DNA of 64,000 nt. It comes from MFWN01 sp964594115 (lineage in GTDB: Archaea; Nanobdellota; Nanobdellia; Pacearchaeales; GW2011-AR1). Below, in pieces: positions 26,526 through 35,959 of the stretch. A program made the translations under genes and the position numbers. The notes under the pieces were generated by a model. The model was not told the DNA's origin. It saw only the letters and a program-made list of their open reading frames with translations, and searched no databases. Location of the stretch: NCBI GenBank assembly GCA_964594115.1, contig CAZQLD010000001.1, positions 1 through 64,000 on the forward strand, written 5' to 3'. How positions within the stretch are numbered: position 1 is the stretch's first letter; each line of letters begins with the position of its first letter.

Positions 26526-26825
26526 ATGGTGAAAAGCAAAAAAGCTAAAAAAGAATCCAAAGAGAAAACAGAGGCGTGGTTTAGAATTTTAGTCCTAATA
26601 ATAACTGGGATAATCCTTGTATTATGGAAATACCTAATAATTGCCTTGATTGTAATCAATTGGTTTATAACAGTCTTCTCAGGAAAGAGAAACAGGGATA
26701 TAGCTGAATTTTGCGAATACTGGAATACAGAAGTATACAATTATATTGAATATATAACATTCATGACTAACAAACGTCCATTCCCATTCAGTAATATGAA
26801 AAGAATAGGCAAGTTTGAGAAATAA
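26526..26825 (+). CDS. DUF4389-like membrane protein
   Basis: This 99-aa protein has two adjacent hydrophobic helices (ILVLIITGIILVL and LIIALIVINWFITVF) and the DUF4389 signature GKRNRDIAEFCEYW...Y-I-x-F-M-T-x-x-x-P-x-x. Such proteins sit in the membrane and have unknown function. The stop meets the convergent AMMECR1 gene end-to-end. Confidence 0.75.
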   Translation: MVKSKKAKKESKEKTEAWFRILVLIITGIILVLWKYLIIALIVINWFITVFSGKRNRDIAEFCEYWNTEVYNYIEYITFMTNKRPFPFSNMKRIGKFEK

Positions 26826-27368
26826 TTATTTTCCTTCTAGTTCTTCTTCTTTAATTATTTTAGCCTGAAACTTCCATAATTTAAATTTAGAATCTTTCCA
26901 GCTGTCAAGAGGAAGCCCTGCTTTTTCACATAAAGCTCTTAAAAATTGCTCTTCATTTAGTTTATGCTCAACAGCTACCTGTGGAAGAAGCAGCCCCCCT
27001 AACCCTTCATACTCACACATTAAACCATCCCTGCCTATTCTAATATTTTCTAATCTGGATTCAGTTTGCTCTGGAACAGACAAAATTGAGATTTCTATCT
27101 TAACTTCAATAAACTCTTTTTCAGATAGGGGCGGAAATCTCGGGTCTCCAAAAGCAGCTGACTTAGCTGCTAAAATAATAGCCTTCCCCAAAGGCATAGA
27201 AGGATAAGGAAAACCAATACACCCCCTTAACTCGCCATTCCTTGTGAGAGTAACAAAAACCCCCCTTTTTTCCTTTAGCTCCTTATAACCCGGAGTCCTA
27301 ATCTTCTTTCCACTAAACTCAGCTGCAATAGCTTCTTTAGCTAATTTAATAAAATTAATTTCATCCAT
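26826..27368 (-). CDS. AMMECR1 family protein
   Basis: The family signature LRGCIG is present as GELRGCIGFP, followed by the conserved AAKSAAFGDPRFPPLS and EISILSVPE. The 180-aa length is typical. AMMECR1 proteins are nearly universal in archaea and eukaryotes. A radical-SAM MEMO1 partner is often encoded nearby, but none is visible here. The biochemical role is uncertain. Confidence 0.93.
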   Translation of the reverse strand: MDEINFIKLAKEAIAAEFSGKKIRTPGYKELKEKRGVFVTLTRNGELRGCIGFPYPSMPLGKAIILAAKSAAFGDPRFPPLSEKEFIEVKIEISILSVPEQTESRLENIRIGRDGLMCEYEGLGGLLLPQVAVEHKLNEEQFLRALCEKAGLPLDSWKDSKFKLWKFQAKIIKEEELEGK

Positions 27369-27414
27369 TTTTATAATTTAAATAAAGAAACAAGATTAAT
27401 AAATTTTCTTATCT

Positions 27415-27678
27415 CTATTTGGCTTTTTTAAACTCATTAAGAACCTTGCTTGTAGCTTTCTCTATCTTACTTATTGCACCCTGTAATGCCTCTTTAGCAG
27501 TCTTTCCCTGGCTTTTTATATGCAAAATAGGGTCCTTACTTGGATGCTCCCTTCTCCAGGCAACAAATTTCACATCAGAATCTTCATTCAAATAAACCCT
27601 TAAAATCTCAACTAATGTAAGATTACCTACTTGCACTTTTAATTCCTGCTTCTCATCCTTAAGAATCTTAATTTCCAT
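27415..27678 (-). CDS. rpoL: DNA-directed RNA polymerase subunit L (Rpb11)
   Basis: Forms the D-L platform on which archaeal RNA polymerase assembles. The 87-aa sequence has the Rpb11 pattern: MEIKILKDEKQELKVQV, TLVEILRVYLNED, and WRREHPSKDPILHIKSQG before the long C-terminal helix. The start is set at the ATG at 27678, because the longer frame only adds three residues. Confidence 0.9.
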   Translation of the reverse strand: MEIKILKDEKQELKVQVGNLTLVEILRVYLNEDSDVKFVAWRREHPSKDPILHIKSQGKTAKEALQGAISKIEKATSKVLNEFKKAK

Positions 27679-27721
27679 ACAAAGCATAGAAAAATGGTAT
27701 TTTTAAAATTATGCATTGGAA

Positions 27722-29173
27722 TTAAGAAAAAATCTCACTAATCTTTTCCTTAGCTTCTTCTACCTGCGCATCACTAAGTTTTAACTTATTATCAACACTA
27801 TCTAAAGTACTATCTATAGTATAAACTCTTTCTGTCAGGGATTTCTGTTCTGAAATTCTTGAGGGAATTCTGGGCTTTCCTCCAATAGCTTTTTTAACAT
27901 CTTTAGGAAATTTACCAGGGTCAGCTGTTGCATAAACTACAGCTGGCTTATCATGTTTTCCTTTTAAATATGATTCTAATGCTAGCCAACCAACAGAAGT
28001 ATGAGGGTCAATAGTAATTCCATGATTTTCAAAAACTCTCTTCATTGTCTGATAATGTTGTTTATTAGAAACACTAAAAGCAAAAAAATCTTTTCTCATA
28101 GCATCTAAATCAGGCATCTTATCAATAACTCCTTGCTGAATAACTTTTCCTTCCTCATCTCTTTTATCAAACATATGCCCCCCATAAAGATCAATTAATC
28201 TGACTAAATTACTTGGATGTGAAACTCTCATAGCAGAAGAAGGAGTTTTAATAGATTCAGAAACTTTATACTCTCCTGTTTCAAGAAAATCTAAAAAAGG
28301 TTTATTCGGATTAAGAGCAACAATAATTTTTTCTATAGGAAGCCCCATTTCTCTTGCAAGAACCGTGCCCACAAGATTACCAAAATTACCAGACGGAATA
28401 CTTACTGTCATCTTTTCGCCATTCTTAGCTATTCTTGAATATGCAAAAAAAGGAAAAACAGACTGGGGAAGCAATCTTCCTATACTTATAGAATTTGCAG
28501 AAGTAAACCTTTCTTTATCTCCAAAAACACCTTCTGCAAACTGTTTATCTCCTAAAAGATTTTTAGCTAATGCTTGGCATGCATCAAAATCACCATTAAC
28601 TTCAAAAGCATAAATATTATCTTTTAAAGTAGTCATCTGCCTTCTCTGTCTCTCACTAATCTCACCTTTAGGAAAAAACACAAGATTGTCTACACTCTCT
28701 AAACCATGTAACGCATCTGCTACAGCCCCACCAGTATCTCCGCTAGTTGCAACAATAACTGCCTTTCTTTTATTTCTTTTTTCTAAAAAATAATTTAAAA
28801 CTCTTCCAAAAAACCTGGCTGCATAATCTTTAAATGAATAAGTTGGTCCATTAGTCAACCATAAAATGTAGGTTCTACCAGTTACATGCTGAGCAATAGT
28901 AGGAATGTCAAAAGTATTATAACCCTGTTCTATTAAGGGCTTTAGCTCTTTCTCAGGTATTTCTGAACTAAGATAAGGACTCAAAACTCGAGAAGCAATC
29001 TCAGGATAATAATTTCCCTTCATATCACCAATCTGAGAAGCAGAAAGTTTTGGGATATCTTTCCTACAAACCATATACAGCCCATAATCTGGAGCCATAC
29101 CATTCAATAAAGCTGTCTCAAAATTAACTTTTTTAAAAACATCATTTGTACTATGATAAAGTATTTGCCTCAT
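27722..29173 (-). CDS. thrC: Threonine synthase
   Basis: Converts O-phosphohomoserine to threonine with PLP. The PLP lysine is in TYSFKDYAARFFGR, and the phosphate-binding ATSGDTGGAVADAL and IPSGNFGNLVG motifs are intact. Length is 483 aa. No other genes of the aspartate pathway are seen in the window. Confidence 0.94.
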   Translation of the reverse strand: MRQILYHSTNDVFKKVNFETALLNGMAPDYGLYMVCRKDIPKLSASQIGDMKGNYYPEIASRVLSPYLSSEIPEKELKPLIEQGYNTFDIPTIAQHVTGRTYILWLTNGPTYSFKDYAARFFGRVLNYFLEKRNKRKAVIVATSGDTGGAVADALHGLESVDNLVFFPKGEISERQRRQMTTLKDNIYAFEVNGDFDACQALAKNLLGDKQFAEGVFGDKERFTSANSISIGRLLPQSVFPFFAYSRIAKNGEKMTVSIPSGNFGNLVGTVLAREMGLPIEKIIVALNPNKPFLDFLETGEYKVSESIKTPSSAMRVSHPSNLVRLIDLYGGHMFDKRDEEGKVIQQGVIDKMPDLDAMRKDFFAFSVSNKQHYQTMKRVFENHGITIDPHTSVGWLALESYLKGKHDKPAVVYATADPGKFPKDVKKAIGGKPRIPSRISEQKSLTERVYTIDSTLDSVDNKLKLSDAQVEEAKEKISEIFS

Positions 29174-29206
29174 CTTTACAATTTCTCACTAATCTTTTTA
29201 AACCTT

Positions 29207-30397
29207 TTAGCTATCATGCTCTTCTAGTATCTCAATCTCATCCCCTGTCATTTCTTCTGCTTTCTCCTCTTTTCTTTTTTCTACTAAATCTGAAATAGTA
29301 GGAACTCTATCTTTCTCTCTTCCTAAACTTACTGATGCCCCTGATTTTCTGTCTGCTAATTCTGCAAGAGTGGGAGTTTTCTCTGGAATCTCTTCTTTTG
29401 TTACTTTTTTCATAGCCCTATCAAGCATCTTCCTTTTTTCCTCTATTGTTTCTGGTTTTGGTTTTCCCAAAGCAATATCTTTCATCTCACTTGCTATTTG
29501 CTCTCTTAATTCTTTCTTTCTTCTTTCTTCATTTGCTGTTTCTTTAAGAAGATTCGCTGCATGCATAGCCCTCTTTCTTTCCTCTTCTGCTTCTGCAAGC
29601 CTCTCTGCTTTCTCTTTTTCTTCTTTTATCTCCTTTAAATCAGAGATAGTTATTTCATCCATTATTTCTGGTTTAAAGCTTAATATCTGTACAGGACTCT
29701 TATCTTCTTCTTCCTCAATCTCCTTTAATTCAGTTATCACAAAATCCTGCTCTGCTGTCTCTTCTATGTCTTCTTCATCCAGCACAGGCTTAATTGGAAC
29801 TTCTTCAAAATCTGGCTCTTTTTCTGCTCTTGGAACTTTGAACTTTTCCTTGGCTTTTTCTTCTTTTTTCCTATTTTCTTCGATTATTTCTTCTTCTGTC
29901 CTCTCTCTTAACTTAATCTGGAAAAATTGCTCTAATTTTCTTATTAACTTTTCGTGTTCTTCTGGCAATTCAGCTTTTTCTATCATTTTAATAGCAGTTT
30001 CGCTTTCTCCTAAAGCCCACCCAAGCTGTCTCGGACTTAAACCTTTATTTCTTCTTGCCCTTGTAACCTCCCAATGAAAATTATCTACTAAATTAAAGGG
30101 CTTTTTCTCCGGAAGTTCTAATTCTGGATTTTCATCTAGCTTTCTAATCTGGTCTAAAATGCTCTCACTACCCTTTTCTTTTTGCTCTCCTCCGGTTATT
30201 TTTTTTAATCTTTGATAAACAGTATACGAACGTTCAGCTTCTTTTAGCTGAGAGGTAGAGGGTTTTCTTATTATGGGGACGCTCTCAACTACAGCACATC
30301 TCTCACACACTTTTACCATATCATTTTCATAAATAGCATCAAGAAGTCTAACCTCTTTCCCATCTTTTTCACACCTAAAACATTGATCCATGCACAA
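29207..30397 (-). CDS. MBF1-like HTH protein with a long charged tail
   Basis: The N-terminus has a zinc ribbon (CFRCEKDGKE...CERCAVVES), followed near residues 100-165 by a Cro-type helix-turn-helix (RARRNKGLSPRQLGWALGE). This is the order seen in archaeal multiprotein bridging factor 1, a bridge between TBP and regulators. The remaining 230 residues are highly charged (Glu/Lys/Arg) and predicted coiled coil or disordered, far beyond the usual MBF1 length of about 160 aa. The start may be the third residue (ATG at 30391). Confidence 0.75.
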   Translation of the reverse strand: MCMDQCFRCEKDGKEVRLLDAIYENDMVKVCERCAVVESVPIIRKPSTSQLKEAERSYTVYQRLKKITGGEQKEKGSESILDQIRKLDENPELELPEKKPFNLVDNFHWEVTRARRNKGLSPRQLGWALGESETAIKMIEKAELPEEHEKLIRKLEQFFQIKLRERTEEEIIEENRKKEEKAKEKFKVPRAEKEPDFEEVPIKPVLDEEDIEETAEQDFVITELKEIEEEEDKSPVQILSFKPEIMDEITISDLKEIKEEKEKAERLAEAEEERKRAMHAANLLKETANEERRKKELREQIASEMKDIALGKPKPETIEEKRKMLDRAMKKVTKEEIPEKTPTLAELADRKSGASVSLGREKDRVPTISDLVEKRKEEKAEEMTGDEIEILEEHDS

Positions 30398-30446
30398 AAA
30401 AAGAGAAATAGGTTTTTATTGATTACTGTGATAAAAAATAACGTTT

Positions 30447-31109
30447 CTACTTAATTAATTTCTCAATATCTTCAACAGTCTGCAATTCAGTAACCTTTGT
30501 TTTTTCATCTATTAGAATGACAGGAAGTTCCTCTTCTGTTATGTTATATTTAGCCATTAGTATACTAATAGAAGAGATATCATTATCCCCTGCCATAGGA
30601 ATAAGCATTATTTCGCTTCCTTTACTCTGCTTTAATTCTGACAGGATTCTGGAAAAAACCCCTTGTTGAGCTTTTTTATCAATGCTGGGATCATTATAAT
30701 TATAAATATAAACCAGATTATGATAATCCTCATTACATCTCTTCTTGATTTTTATAGAATTGACCCACAATAATGCTCTAAGGATATCATATCTTTTATG
30801 TTGCATGTCCAGACTATCAGTCAGTCTGCTTGCCCCCTCATATCTGCTCAGAACTTTTGCCTCTTCATAAATTCTATCTGCAAACTCCAAATTTTCCTGT
30901 ATAGCCACCTTGCAGTCAAAAACCCCTAAAGAGTATATCTCAGCCTGGGTTCTGATATCTAATAGCTCTATTTCAGATTTCTGATATAACTCATCTATTC
31001 TGCTTGTCCTCCAGTTTTCTAAAATAACTCCTATAAAAACCCCTATACCAAATATGAAAACTGTGACTACTAAAGCTTCCCAAAACACATTTTTTTGTGA
31101 TTTAAACAT
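30447..31109 (-). CDS. Membrane-anchored protein with thioredoxin-like C-terminal part
   Basis: The 220-aa protein begins with one transmembrane helix (VVTVFIFGIGVFIGVIL) facing outward or inward. A helical region follows, then residues 165-220 (EIMLIPMAGD..SISILMAKYNI..LPVILIDEKTKV) resemble the second half of a thioredoxin fold. No CxxC motif is present. It overlaps the cupin gene by 8 nt, so the two are co-transcribed with the glycosyltransferase. Confidence 0.6.
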   Translation of the reverse strand: MFKSQKNVFWEALVVTVFIFGIGVFIGVILENWRTSRIDELYQKSEIELLDIRTQAEIYSLGVFDCKVAIQENLEFADRIYEEAKVLSRYEGASRLTDSLDMQHKRYDILRALLWVNSIKIKKRCNEDYHNLVYIYNYNDPSIDKKAQQGVFSRILSELKQSKGSEIMLIPMAGDNDISSISILMAKYNITEEELPVILIDEKTKVTELQTVEDIEKLIK

Positions 31110-31452
31110 TTTTTTCTACATATATCCTTTTATTTCTATCAAAGGGAGGACACGCTATTGCCAAAAGAGTAAGCCCTTTTAAGTGCTTATATTTAGTTCT
31201 TCTTGGATAAAAAACACAGTCTCCTTTCTTAAGATGATATTTTTTGCCATTAATAATGCACTCCCCTTCACCTTCTAAAACATAATAGGCTACATCACTC
31301 TCAGAGTCGTAACCTAACTTTATATCATTACCAATTTTTCTAACTTTAGCTATACTAAATTTTAATCCCTCAATTTCTAAAACAGTAGTGGTTTTTGTAT
31401 GCCCATGGTCATTCTCTTTCAAATCCTCTGCCCTTATAATTTTCGGTTCCAT
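31102..31452 (-). CDS. Cupin-domain protein
   Basis: A single small cupin barrel: YVLEGEGECIINGKKYHLKKGDCVFYPRRTKYKHL, which matches the two cupin motifs. The first is G-(x)-H-poor but has the typical G-D-x-x-x-x-P. Cupins often bind metal and act as isomerases or sugar-nucleotide enzymes. Here the gene lies 1 nt from a glycosyltransferase, which hints at a glycan role, but this is only inferred. Confidence 0.8.
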   Translation of the reverse strand: MEPKIIRAEDLKENDHGHTKTTTVLEIEGLKFSIAKVRKIGNDIKLGYDSESDVAYYVLEGEGECIINGKKYHLKKGDCVFYPRRTKYKHLKGLTLLAIACPPFDRNKRIYVEKNV

Positions 31453-32684
31453 TATCTCCAGACCCTCTTCCCTCTTATTGCATGCACTATTGCAGTTAAC
31501 ATTATAAACGGGTAAAATGCAATGTAGACAATCATATAAAAAGGTATATTTAAAATATTCTCTTTTTTCAAAATCTTTTCTTTTAGTATTGCAAAAACAA
31601 GGAAAAGAAAAATTAAGCCTAAAACAAATAAAGCAACACCTAAATAATTTAAAATTGTAGGAGTGACATAAAAATCTTCTAAAGTCAGTAAAGGAGTTTC
31701 TGCTATTATGGAATATCTTGTTCTTAAAAAATTAGATATCAACCTTCTTGTAACAAGATAGAAAAAAATACTTAATCCTAATAATCCTAAAAAAGTGCTC
31801 AATACAAAAAAAGGAATGATAAAAAATCCTAACATACCTTTCTTAGAATCAAATAATGATTTTTTGTATTTATTAATGCATTGTAACCCTCCAACATTCC
31901 ACCTTCTTCTTTGCCTAAACCACGCCATAAATCTATTAGGAACTGTACTGGAAACCCCTGTTGGCAAACACATTCTTCTCTGCCACCCTGAATAAGTTAA
32001 ATGCCAGGTAACCTCAATATCTTCTGTCATATTTTTTTCATCAAATCCACCAATTTCACACAATGCCTCTCTTCTATAAACAGCAAGAGGGCCAGGGGTA
32101 ACATAAATTGCATCAACATAATCCAAAAGCTTTCTTGTTAATCCAATCATCTTATACTCAATTGCCTGTAATTTTTCAATAAATTTATTTGTATTTCTTG
32201 CAATAACAGGGCAAGTAACTGCCCCGACTTTTTCATTATTGAAAAAACCAACCATCTTTCTAATAGAATCCCTAGCAGGATAAGAATCAGCATCAACCAC
32301 TATGACAAGTTCACCTTTTGCAATCTTCAAGGCTTTGTTCAAACTTCCTGCTTTCCCAAGATTCTCCTTATTATTTATTACCTTTAAATTAGGATACAGG
32401 CTTTCTAATTTTTTGGCAACTTCTAAAGTATTATCTGAACTCTTGTCATTGACAACAATTACCTCTAAGATATTATAATCAATATTAAAAACATGCTTCA
32501 AGGTATCTCCTATTGTCTTACTTTCATTATAAGCAGGAACAAGAAAACTAACAGAGTAATTTTTCTTAGCTTTGGGATAATTAAAAATCTCCTTTCTGTT
32601 TTTCAAATAAATTAACAGAAACATAGCTAAGAAATATAATGAAATAAACATATATCCCAAATAAATATAAGGCAGTATCGGCAT
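31452..32684 (-). CDS. Membrane glycosyltransferase family 2
   Basis: The 410-aa protein has an N-terminal helix, then a GT-A core: SFLVPAYNESKTIGDT, VVNDKSSDNT, VVVDADSYP (the DxD motif), NMTEDIEVTWHL, and RQRRRWNVGGLQ (the QxxRW-type signature). Three to four C-terminal transmembrane helices follow. This is the layout of processive polysaccharide synthases such as hyaluronan, cellulose or PNAG synthase. The sugar and product are unknown. Confidence 0.88.
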   Translation of the reverse strand: MPILPYIYLGYMFISLYFLAMFLLIYLKNRKEIFNYPKAKKNYSVSFLVPAYNESKTIGDTLKHVFNIDYNILEVIVVNDKSSDNTLEVAKKLESLYPNLKVINNKENLGKAGSLNKALKIAKGELVIVVDADSYPARDSIRKMVGFFNNEKVGAVTCPVIARNTNKFIEKLQAIEYKMIGLTRKLLDYVDAIYVTPGPLAVYRREALCEIGGFDEKNMTEDIEVTWHLTYSGWQRRMCLPTGVSSTVPNRFMAWFRQRRRWNVGGLQCINKYKKSLFDSKKGMLGFFIIPFFVLSTFLGLLGLSIFFYLVTRRLISNFLRTRYSIIAETPLLTLEDFYVTPTILNYLGVALFVLGLIFLFLVFAILKEKILKKENILNIPFYMIVYIAFYPFIMLTAIVHAIRGKRVWR

Positions 32685-32740
32685 TTTTCCCTTTTTCTAT
32701 AGAAAAAAACAATAAAACCATATTTAAGGATTATTGTACT

Positions 32741-33259
32741 CTACTGCTTCTCTTTTTCCGAATCCTTAATATTGAAATAATCATAAAAATCCTCACTTAA
32801 TGTAAGCTCTTTTGTATGTCCTACTCTTTTTCCCTTAACCAACCCAATCTCAATAAAATGCTTTATATGATCATAAGCCTTATTCCCCCTTATCTTTACT
32901 ATAATACTCTGCTTAACAGGTTGTTTGTAAGCTATAACTGCTAGGGTTTCTTGTTCAGCCTTTGAAAACTCTGCTGTTCCTGTTGCTAACCTATTGACCA
33001 TGTCCTTATATTCCTGCCTAACATCCATCTTCCAGTTTTCTTCTCTTTTCAAAATCTCAACAGCAGACCCATCTCCGTAACTTTCAGTCAATTTTTCAAT
33101 TAGCTCCCTAAGAAGAATAGGATTTATATCTGTAAGAGTGACAAGCTCCTGCAAACTTAAAAACCTGCCAGAAATAAACAAGGCAGCCTCTACTCTTTTA
33201 AGATTCTTAATCTCTTCAGCATTATCTACCTCATCTTGGCTTTTTGAAGTTAATTCCAT
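32741..33259 (-). CDS. scpB: Segregation and condensation protein B (ScpB)
   Basis: ScpB is the winged-helix partner of SMC and ScpA (kleisin) in chromosome condensation. Two winged helices are visible: LKRVEAALFISGRFLSLQEL...ELIEKL, and EFSKAEQETLAVIAYKQPVKQSII. The 172-aa length fits. No scpA or smc gene is in the window. Confidence 0.9.
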   Translation of the reverse strand: MELTSKSQDEVDNAEEIKNLKRVEAALFISGRFLSLQELVTLTDINPILLRELIEKLTESYGDGSAVEILKREENWKMDVRQEYKDMVNRLATGTAEFSKAEQETLAVIAYKQPVKQSIIVKIRGNKAYDHIKHFIEIGLVKGKRVGHTKELTLSEDFYDYFNIKDSEKEKQ

Positions 33260-33298
33260 AACAAGAAAAAAGGGATTTTTCTTATAAATCTTTCCATT

Positions 33299-34504
33299 TC
33301 AATTTAATCTGCCGTCTCTTCTCTTCTCCACAATATTCTTCACCTTAAAAGAAACCAGAAACATTAGTAACATAAAAAAGCCATATAAAAGAAAAATGAA
33401 ATTAAAAGGAAGAAAAATTAAAACTAGTGATGTGCACATATTACCTATAAAATGATTTAAATCAATCGTAGTATTATACGGCCCATAAAACCTTAATGCC
33501 TGCTTTCCCTTTAAAATATCAAAAAAATAAGCTTCAGTTGTTGCTTCAACTATTGCAAACCCTATACTAGCTATAACTAATATGAACATAATAATATGGA
33601 TATCTATTAGAAAAAAGCATATAAGGGCCGCAATAAAAGGAATGAAAAAGCCAATTTTAAATAGACTCTTAAATCCTATTTTTCCAGCTCGTTTTGAAAA
33701 ATAATACTGGAATAAAACCATTGGGATTGGCACTGCAAATAAAAAATAACCTACCCACCTAATTCCCAAACCACTCCTCATTATATAAAGGGGCATATAA
33801 ATATAGATTAGAATCCACCATAAATTAACCCCTCCGCTCAATATATAAGACAATACTCTGTCTCTTCGCTTAAAAAAATCTAAGAAATTTCTAAAAACAT
33901 TTCTGTCAACTCTCTTCTTTATATTTGCATCCTTAATTTTTGAAAATTTAAAAAAAGTAAGTGCTATGAAAATGAAAATTGCTGAAAGAATAAAAATAAG
34001 GCTAAAATTATATTTTTCAGACAAATATCCTGCAATTAAAGGCCCTACTAACCAAGCCAGATTAAGAAACGTATAATTTAATCCTTCATTTCTCGATAAT
34101 TGCCTTTCTGAAGATTTATCCCTTAAAATTATTCCATAACAAATAATTCTTAGGCTTAAAAGAATTGTGACCAAGGTTGCTAAAAAAATAAACATTTGTA
34201 AGTTCTGTGTAAAAGCAAATAATAAATAAATTATCCCAAAAAGAACTAAAGAAACATAATACAATTTTGACTTGCTGTATTTCTCAATTATAGGGATTAT
34301 AAGAAAAAAAGAAAGAAATGAAACAAGAGTAAGAAAAGCAGAAATCAAACCAACTAAAACAATACTATTAACAAAAAAATCAATATAAACAGCCCATATT
34401 GTATCAACAAAAGCTAAAGATAATGCAACAATGGCTCCGATTAGAGACAACTTACCCATAACAGTAATTTCAAGACTATTCTTTTTTCTAAAAAAGACGC
34501 CCAT
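33299..34504 (-). CDS. MFS transporter
   Basis: About 12 hydrophobic helices over 401 aa, in two sets of six separated by a basic loop (FRNFLDFFKRRDRVL). An MFS loop motif follows helix 2 in diverged form (LIIPIIEKYSKSKL). The substrate is not predictable. It is a single gene facing the ScpB gene, with 39 nt between them. Confidence 0.85.
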   Translation of the reverse strand: MGVFFRKKNSLEITVMGKLSLIGAIVALSLAFVDTIWAVYIDFFVNSIVLVGLISAFLTLVSFLSFFLIIPIIEKYSKSKLYYVSLVLFGIIYLLFAFTQNLQMFIFLATLVTILLSLRIICYGIILRDKSSERQLSRNEGLNYTFLNLAWLVGPLIAGYLSEKYNFSLIFILSAIFIFIALTFFKFSKIKDANIKKRVDRNVFRNFLDFFKRRDRVLSYILSGGVNLWWILIYIYMPLYIMRSGLGIRWVGYFLFAVPIPMVLFQYYFSKRAGKIGFKSLFKIGFFIPFIAALICFFLIDIHIIMFILVIASIGFAIVEATTEAYFFDILKGKQALRFYGPYNTTIDLNHFIGNMCTSLVLIFLPFNFIFLLYGFFMLLMFLVSFKVKNIVEKRRDGRLN

Positions 34505-34549
34505 GTTCCCTTTTTATATGATTATTATAAAAATGAAGTTTATATACTT

Positions 34550-35647
34550 TTATTTAATATTTATAGCAAACCTTAAAATAGCTCCGACTCCTCCTAAGTT
34601 TTTAAACTGTTGCCCTTCTTCTGTTTCTTCTGAAACTAATTTTATAGTGGAAGAGATATTTTTTGCCTTTTCTTCTAAACTTTTAATATTCCTTTTACCA
34701 ATTTTATTACTTAAAATTAAAACTTCAACTGCCCCAACATCCAATGCCTCATTTACCTGCTCTAGACCATAAACAGTTTTTTCTGGTTGTTTAGCTAGTT
34801 TTGTAAAGAAATCCTCAAGAATCTTTTTTTCTCTAGTAATCTCTTGTTCAGCTAAAACATCCCAGCTTGTCTCAACCAACAGGTCCAAACCATGCTGGTC
34901 TGCATACCCTATATCCTTAACTGCAATAATCTTATCTTTTAAAGCAGTGACAAGCTGTCCTTCTTTTAAAAAATCCTCTTTTGTTGGTCCTGGACCCCCA
35001 ATAAGAATTCCCTTTAGTTTTTTCATGCCAAAAAAATTATTTTTCACCGCTTCAGCAATCCTTCTGTAAAATTCCTTTTTCATTCCTTCTCTTATTCTAG
35101 CATACCTTGCAGCACTCTGGCCGCCTTTTTCTGTTTTTCCTGGAACTCCAGAAGTCATATGCTCCAAAACTTTGATATTTTTTCCTTCGAGTAATCCAAT
35201 AGTAGCTTCATTAATCTCAACAACAACCAATCCATAAACCTCTACTACCTCTAACATTTCGCGAAGGGGGTCTAAAACAAATTGCTGGTCACATCTGTAT
35301 AATCTAGCTTTTAGCGGCAAGGGAGGCTCTATACTCCAAACCTCTATTTGTGACTGTCCTTCCACTTCGCTTACATCTCCTGCAAATAAAGCTATTCCAT
35401 TTTCAGGGGTTTTTTTAATAAGTTTTATGTGTCTTGTTAATCTTTCTAATGCATCTAAAACGTTCTTACGAGTAACCTTGCTCTTAATATTCATTGCAGT
35501 TGATTTTTCCTGTTCCAGCTGCTTTGCTATGTTCATTAAACTATAACCCTGAGGAACATACACAGTAACAAGTTCCGTATGTCTTCCCTTGTAGCCACTA
35601 AGCTCTTCAACAAATTCTTCTAACTCATATCTCTTATCTTCTTCCAT
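34550..35647 (-). CDS. prf1: Peptide chain release factor aRF1, short form
   Basis: Recognises all three stop codons and releases the peptide. Domain 1 has the decoding motifs MNIKSKV (NIKS) and YRCDQQF (YxCxxxF). Domain 2 has the catalytic GGQ (KTEKGGQSAARYARIREG). Domain 3 ends with GGVGAILRF. At 365 aa it is about 50 residues shorter than the usual archaeal factor. The zinc-ribbon minidomain (with CxxC pairs) normally inserted in domain 3 is missing: the chain goes from GAVEVLILSN directly to IKSLEEKAKN. Confidence 0.92.
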   Translation of the reverse strand: MEEDKRYELEEFVEELSGYKGRHTELVTVYVPQGYSLMNIAKQLEQEKSTAMNIKSKVTRKNVLDALERLTRHIKLIKKTPENGIALFAGDVSEVEGQSQIEVWSIEPPLPLKARLYRCDQQFVLDPLREMLEVVEVYGLVVVEINEATIGLLEGKNIKVLEHMTSGVPGKTEKGGQSAARYARIREGMKKEFYRRIAEAVKNNFFGMKKLKGILIGGPGPTKEDFLKEGQLVTALKDKIIAVKDIGYADQHGLDLLVETSWDVLAEQEITREKKILEDFFTKLAKQPEKTVYGLEQVNEALDVGAVEVLILSNKIGKRNIKSLEEKAKNISSTIKLVSEETEEGQQFKNLGGVGAILRFAINIK

Positions 35648-35698
35648 AGCAATAAAATAAAGAGCAAAGCTTTTAAAATACTTTCTCTTAGTTGGGAT

Positions 35699-35959
35699 AT
35701 GAAAAAAACCAAGGAAAAAAAGAGAAAACTCAGTATTTGGGGTATGTTCAAAAAAGGATTTGGGCTGTTCTTGATTATTATAGGAATTGCAAGTTTGCTC
35801 TTGCCCATTATTCCAGGAATACTCATAATCCTTCTTGGAATAACCTTCTTAAAAAATGAAAAGATAACAAAATACTTATCAATGAAATTTTTAAAAAAGA
35901 AAAAAGAGCAAGGGATAAAAAAAATAAAACAAGAGCTCTCTAAGCCAATTCTATCTTAA
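35699..35959 (+). CDS. Small membrane protein with PGW/DUF454-like motif
   Basis: The 86-aa protein has a basic N-terminus, two hydrophobic segments (FGLFLIIIGIASLLL and PGILIILLGITFL) separated by the short turn PIIPG, and a basic C-terminal helix. The P-G turn between two helices is the mark of small PGPGW-type inner-membrane proteins. Its end overlaps the 3' end of valS by 20 nt. Confidence 0.65.
   Translation: MKKTKEKKRKLSIWGMFKKGFGLFLIIIGIASLLLPIIPGILIILLGITFLKNEKITKYLSMKFLKKKKEQGIKKIKQELSKPILS

Noticed and set aside
29370..30077. 235-aa plus-strand ORF rich in Ser/Phe
   Set aside because: It is the antisense shadow of the Glu/Lys-rich tail of the MBF1-like gene.
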